Shown in pieces: positions 60,627 to 64,000 of a stretch of 64,000 nucleotides of DNA. Location: contig NZ_NNBL01000003.1 of NCBI RefSeq assembly GCF_002803065.1, positions 267,460 through 331,459 of the forward strand. Reading direction: 5' to 3'. The notes under the pieces were generated by a model. It did not search any database, had not been told where the DNA came from, and saw only the letters and a list, made by a program, of their open reading frames with translations. The DNA comes from Streptomyces sp. CB01635. GTDB taxonomy: Bacteria; Actinomycetota; Actinomycetes; Streptomycetales; Streptomycetaceae. Each line of letters starts with the position of its first letter. Within the stretch, counting starts at the first letter, position 1. Made by a program: the position numbers and the translations under genes.

Positions 60627-61628
60627 ATGCGCAGCAAACTCGTCCTGCACGCGGTCGACTCGCACACCGAGGGCATGCCGACACGGGTGATCACCGGCGG
60701 CATCGGTACCGTCCCCGGCGCCACGATGAACGAGCGCCGCCTGTACTTCCGTGAGCACCGCGACGACATCAAGCAGCTCCTGATGAACGAGCCGCGCGGG
60801 CACGCCGCGATGAGCGGAGCGATCCTCCAGCCGCCGACCAGGCCCGACTGCGACTACGGCGTCATCTACATCGAGGTCTCCGGCTACCTCCCGATGTGCG
60901 GGCACGGCACGATCGGCGTCGCCACCGTCCTCGTGGAGACGGGCATGGTCGAGGTCGTCGAACCGATCACCACCATCCGCCTGGACACGCCCGCAGGGCT
61001 CGTCGTCGCCGAGGTCGCCGTGGAGAACGGTGCGGCGAAGTCCGTCACCCTGCGGAACGTGCCGTCGTTCTCCGTCGGCCTCGACCGCGCGATCACACTC
61101 GCCGACGGACGCACGGTCACGTACGACCTGGCCTACGGCGGCAACTTCTACGCGATCCTGCCGCTCGACCGGTTCGGCCTGCCCTTCGAGCGCGAACGCA
61201 AGGACGACATCCTCGCGGCGGGTCTCGCGCTGATGGACGCGATCAACGCGAAGGACGAGCCCGTACACCCCGAGGACCCGTCCATCCGCGGCTGCCATCA
61301 CGTCCATCTGTACGCTCCCGGGGCGACCGCCCGGTACTCCCGGCACGCGATGGCGATCCACCCCGGCTGGTTCGACCGCTCACCCTGCGGCACGGGAACG
61401 AGCGCGCGCATGGCCCAGCTGTACGCGCGTGGCGAACTGCCGCTGCACACGGAGTTCGTGAACGAGTCGTTCATCGGCACCCAGTTCACCGGACGGCTGC
61501 TCGACACCACCGACGTGGCCGGGACCCCGGCGGTGCTGCCCAGCTTCACCGGCCGCGCGTGGGTGACCGGGACGGCTCAGTACCTGCTCGATCCGGACGA
61601 CCCCTTTCCGGCGGGATTTGTGCTGTAG
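60627..61628 (+). CDS. 4-Hydroxyproline 2-epimerase (proline racemase family)
   Basis: 333 residues. Both catalytic cysteines of the racemase/epimerase type are present: Cys91 (MCGHGTIG) and Cys254 (SPCGTGTSA); dehydratases of the family have Thr at the second position. It epimerises trans-4-hydroxy-L-proline to cis-4-hydroxy-D-proline, the first step of the pathway. ATG 60627 has AGGGAG upstream. The position next to the dehydrogenase and deaminase genes supports the substrate. Confidence 0.9.
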   Translation: MRSKLVLHAVDSHTEGMPTRVITGGIGTVPGATMNERRLYFREHRDDIKQLLMNEPRGHAAMSGAILQPPTRPDCDYGVIYIEVSGYLPMCGHGTIGVATVLVETGMVEVVEPITTIRLDTPAGLVVAEVAVENGAAKSVTLRNVPSFSVGLDRAITLADGRTVTYDLAYGGNFYAILPLDRFGLPFERERKDDILAAGLALMDAINAKDEPVHPEDPSIRGCHHVHLYAPGATARYSRHAMAIHPGWFDRSPCGTGTSARMAQLYARGELPLHTEFVNESFIGTQFTGRLLDTTDVAGTPAVLPSFTGRAWVTGTAQYLLDPDDPFPAGFVL

Positions 61629-61719
61629 CGCCAGTCCCGTAACAGCCACGTGTCCGGCAACACCTCTCCCGTAGCACCCGCCCCGCGGCACTCCACCCGC
61701 CACGGGATACTTGTGGAAC

Positions 61720-61731
61720 GTGACATGTCAC
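61720..61731. promoter_or_regulatory. GTGACATGTCAC palindrome before the GntR gene
   Basis: A perfect 12-bp palindrome 16 bp before ATG 61748 and just ahead of the TAGGAGGA ribosome-binding site. Likely autoregulatory operator of the GntR protein; GTGACAT recurs at 56634 before the operon. Confidence 0.7.
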
Positions 61732-61747
61732 CTAGGAGGACCACCCC

Positions 61748-62431
61748 ATGGCCGACCGGCGCAGCGCCCCGTCCGCCGCTCCCGCCCTGCCCAGCCTCGG
61801 CGGGACGCGCAGCAGCTACCGCGAGCGGGTCGCCGACGCACTGCGCGCCGCGCTGATCGCCGGTGAGCTGCGGGCGGGCGAGGTGTATTCGGCGCCGACC
61901 CTCGCCGTCCGCTTCGGGGTGTCCGCGACACCGGTGCGCGAGGCCATGCTCGACCTCGCGAAAGAGGGCCTCGTCGACGCGGTGCCGAACAAGGGCTTCC
62001 GGGTCACGGCCGTCTCCGAGAAGCAGCTCGACGAGTACAAGCACATCCGCTCACTGATCGAGATCCCGACCACGGCGGAACTCGCCACCACCGCCGACCT
62101 CGCGGCACTGGAGGCGCTGCGCCCGGTTGCGCGGGAGATCGTCGACGCGGCGGTGGCCGGCGACCTCATCGCGTACGTCGAGGCGGACATCCGCTTCCAC
62201 CTGGGGCTGCTCGCCCTCTCCGGCAACGAGCACCTGGTCGAGGTGGTCGGCGACCTGCGCAAGCGTTCCCGGCTCTACGGGCTGAACGCGCTGGTCGAGG
62301 CGGGCCGTCTGGAGGCGTCGGCCGAGGAGCATCTGGAGATCCTCGACGCCCTGGTCGCCCGTGACGAGGAGGCGGTGCGCGCCGTGATGACCCGCCACCT
62401 CGGGCACGTGCGAGGGCTCTGGGCGCAGTAG
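61748..62431 (+). CDS. GntR-family regulator (FadR/FCD type)
   Basis: 227 residues. A winged helix-turn-helix (about 20-90: YRERVADALRAALIAGELRA, LAVRFGVSATPVREAMLDLA) and an FCD effector domain (about 95-225: EYKHIRSLIEIPTTAELATT, DIRFHLGLLALSGNEHLVEV, EHLEILDALVARDEEAV), whose His residues usually bind a metal or carboxylate. It ends the hydroxyproline group and most likely represses it. Confidence 0.9.
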   Translation: MADRRSAPSAAPALPSLGGTRSSYRERVADALRAALIAGELRAGEVYSAPTLAVRFGVSATPVREAMLDLAKEGLVDAVPNKGFRVTAVSEKQLDEYKHIRSLIEIPTTAELATTADLAALEALRPVAREIVDAAVAGDLIAYVEADIRFHLGLLALSGNEHLVEVVGDLRKRSRLYGLNALVEAGRLEASAEEHLEILDALVARDEEAVRAVMTRHLGHVRGLWAQ

Positions 62432-62572
62432 CCCACCGCCGGGCTGATCGACCGCGTGACCCGCCGCTCCCGTGTCGGCGCGGCGGGCTGCGGCCCGCGG
62501 CGTCGTAGCGTGGCCGCACTGCGGACGGCGACGGGCGTCGGCGCGCACGACCCGGAACCGTGGTGATGTGGC

Positions 62573-63256
62573 ATGTGCTGGAGCGCTACGGCCGATCTCG
62601 TGGCGGGCACCGCGATCGCCGCCGTGGGAGCCGTATGCGTCGCACGGACGTTCCGCGCGCGACGGCCCCGCGACCTGCCGCTCGCGGCGCTGCCGCTGCT
62701 CCTCGGCGCCCATCAGATCGTCGAGTCCGTCCTGTGGCGGTCCGGTGGCGGGACGGGTCCCGTCACCCTCGCCTGGGCGGTGATCGCCCTCCCGGTCCTG
62801 GCCCTGTGGGTGCCCGCCGGGGTGGTGTGCGCGGCGCCCCGGCGCGCCCGCGGGCGGCTGCTGATCCCGCTCGCGGCCGGGGCCGTGACCGCGGCGGGAC
62901 TCGCGTACGCACTGGCGGCCCGCACCGTGACCGCCGAGATCCGCGGGCACACCGTCGGGTACGCCCTCGGCCTGCCACACGCCGGGCTCCTGGTCGCCGG
63001 GTACCTCCTGGCCACGGTCGGCTCCCTGCTCCTGTCCGCCGACCGCGGCCTCGTACTGCTCGGTGTGCTGGTCGCGGCCGGCGCGGCGGTGTGTATCGCG
63101 CTGTGGCGGTGGGAGTTCATCTCGACGTGGTGCGCGTTCGCGGCCGTCTGCTCCGTCGCCCTGCTCCGGTGGACGGGCCGCAGCGCCGGTCAGCCGGTCA
63201 GAACGCGTCCTCCGCGAGATCGACAGCCGTCCGGTCCAGGGACTCCAGAAGTCTGA
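62573..63256 (+). CDS. DUF6629 family membrane protein
   Basis: 227 residues with about seven membrane helices. The MCWSATADLVAG opening and LPLLLGAHQIVESVLW with conserved His, Glu and Trp are those of the DUF6629 group, of unknown function. ATG 62573. Its last 59 bp overlap the end of the convergent acyl-CoA dehydrogenase gene. Confidence 0.8.
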   Translation: MCWSATADLVAGTAIAAVGAVCVARTFRARRPRDLPLAALPLLLGAHQIVESVLWRSGGGTGPVTLAWAVIALPVLALWVPAGVVCAAPRRARGRLLIPLAAGAVTAAGLAYALAARTVTAEIRGHTVGYALGLPHAGLLVAGYLLATVGSLLLSADRGLVLLGVLVAAGAAVCIALWRWEFISTWCAFAAVCSVALLRWTGRSAGQPVRTRPPRDRQPSGPGTPEV

Positions 63257-64000
63257 ACTGAGCATCCGTCTTGGGCAGTTCATGCCGGTAGAAGTAACGG
63301 CACGCGCCGCGCTTGCCCTCGTGGACGGCCTCCGTGCCGGACGCCGCGGCCAGCAGCTGCTCCAGCCATATCCAGGCGACGACGACGTGCCCGACGGCTT
63401 CGAGGTAGACGCTCGCGTTGGCCAGGGCGGTCTCCGGGTCGCCGGTCGACCACAGGCGCTGGGTCACGGCGACCGCACGGAGTGCGGCGGCGTCGAGCCG
63501 GGCGCCGTACTCGGCAGCTTCCGAGCCCGCTTCGGCTGCGCGGGCGGCCGTCGCGGTGACGCGCTCCACGAGGAGGCGGAGCCCGGCCCCGCCGTCCATG
63601 ACGACCTTGCGGCCGAGCAGGTCGAGACCGTGGATGCCGTGCGTGCCCTCGTGGATGGGGTTGAGGCGGTTGTCGCGGTAGAACTGCTCGACGTCGTACT
63701 CGCGTGTGTAGCCGTAGCCCCCGTGGACCTGGATCGCGAGGCTGTTGGCCTCCAGGCACCACTGCGAGGGCCAGCTCTTCGCGATCGGGGTGAGCACGTC
63801 GAGCAGCAGCCGGGCCTGCGCGCGGGCCTCGGGTGTGGCGCCGGTGTGCTGCTCGTCGAGCAGACGGCCGCAGTACAGGGTGAGCGCCAACGCCCCCTCC
63901 ACGTACGCCTTCTGGGCCAGGAGCATCCTGCGGACGTCGGCGTGCGCGAGGATCGGGACCTGCGGCGCGGCCGGGTCCTTGCCCGCGAGAGGGCGGCCCT
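63198..64000 (-). CDS. Acyl-CoA dehydrogenase, C-terminal part (DmdC-like), cut by window end
   Basis: At least 266 residues; the frame stays open to position 64000, so the N-terminus lies outside. Segments WCLEANSLAIQVHGGYGYTR, FYRDNRLNPIHEGTHGIHGL and DLLGRKVVMD are the end of the catalytic domain and the start of the extra C-terminal domain found in the long (about 600-residue) 3-methylmercaptopropionyl-CoA-type dehydrogenases. It makes an enoyl-CoA using FAD; the catalytic Glu region is outside the window. Confidence 0.85.
   Translation of the reverse strand, partial: GRPLAGKDPAAPQVPILAHADVRRMLLAQKAYVEGALALTLYCGRLLDEQHTGATPEARAQARLLLDVLTPIAKSWPSQWCLEANSLAIQVHGGYGYTREYDVEQFYRDNRLNPIHEGTHGIHGLDLLGRKVVMDGGAGLRLLVERVTATAARAAEAGSEAAEYGARLDAAALRAVAVTQRLWSTGDPETALANASVYLEAVGHVVVAWIWLEQLLAAASGTEAVHEGKRGACRYFYRHELPKTDAQFRLLESLDRTAVDLAEDAF

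Overview
This is a GC-rich chromosomal window with dense operons, strongly GC-biased third codon positions and many GTG or overlapping ATGA/GTGA starts. Families such as QueD-type monocupin dioxygenase, amphi-Trp protein, DUF7144 and DUF6629 membrane proteins and PP2C/MASE1 sensors point to a Streptomyces (or a very close actinomycete). I saw no rRNA, tRNA, CRISPR array, intact insertion sequence or prophage. It looks like a catabolic accessory region or arm: repeated modules of transporter, enzymes and a dedicated regulator.

Layout. 1-7.1 kb: a carbohydrate ABC importer (end of the binding protein, two permeases) with secreted GH27, GH95 and SGNH hydrolases. 7.4-9.4 kb: an esterase and quercetin 2,3-dioxygenase (QueD), divergent from a MarR regulator across two palindromes. 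9.5-9.9 kb: a broken secreted-protein gene. 10.0-15.1 kb: a catabolic unit with a fused beta-hydroxyacid-dehydrogenase/RraA-like aldolase, a TRAP-type large permease, a small membrane protein, an IclR regulator and a cyclase-family hydrolase; the same 13-bp palindrome lies before the fusion gene and before the IclR gene. 15.8-19.9 kb: NmrA-like protein, CMD protein, DUF7144, amphi-Trp protein and a membrane-anchored sigma factor. 19.9-29.3 kb: a long minus-strand, translationally coupled operon (secreted/anchored protein, two small membrane proteins, fused LivH-LivM permease, LivG, LivF, binding lipoprotein, lytic transglycosylase) divergent from an IclR regulator. 30.2-32.7 kb: GAF-PP2C phosphatase and an orphan MASE1 sensor. 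33.0-40.3 kb: LacI regulator, GPH-type MFS importer, cytoplasmic GH3, secreted SurE and a type-B carboxylesterase. 40.4-44.5 kb: DadA-like FAD dehydrogenase and sugar-porter MFS with a CdaR regulator. 44.6-46.2 kb: secreted GH43 behind a clear promoter and operator.

47.1-53.4 kb is the most interesting part. An IclR gene is divergent from eight genes: deacetylase-type amidohydrolase, stand-alone PRD protein, SFCGS protein, DUF4312, DUF4311, DUF4310, a DgaE/SelA-like PLP enzyme and a KDPG-type aldolase. This set is a known but functionally uncharacterised conserved island (Enterococcus EF_0829-0839 type). Here the PLP enzyme carries a C-terminal HPr domain with its phosphorylatable histidine. 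I infer an unrecognised PTS-like uptake and amino-sugar-acid catabolic system.

53.5-62.4 kb: long-form GAPDH, a strong bidirectional terminator, Xaa-Pro aminopeptidase and a trans-4-hydroxy-L-proline catabolic operon (three-subunit D-hydroxyproline dehydrogenase, deaminase, epimerase, GntR regulator). 62.6-64.0 kb: a DUF6629 membrane protein and the C-terminal part of an acyl-CoA dehydrogenase cut by the window end.

Functional calls rest on motifs read by eye and on family knowledge; no database search was run.
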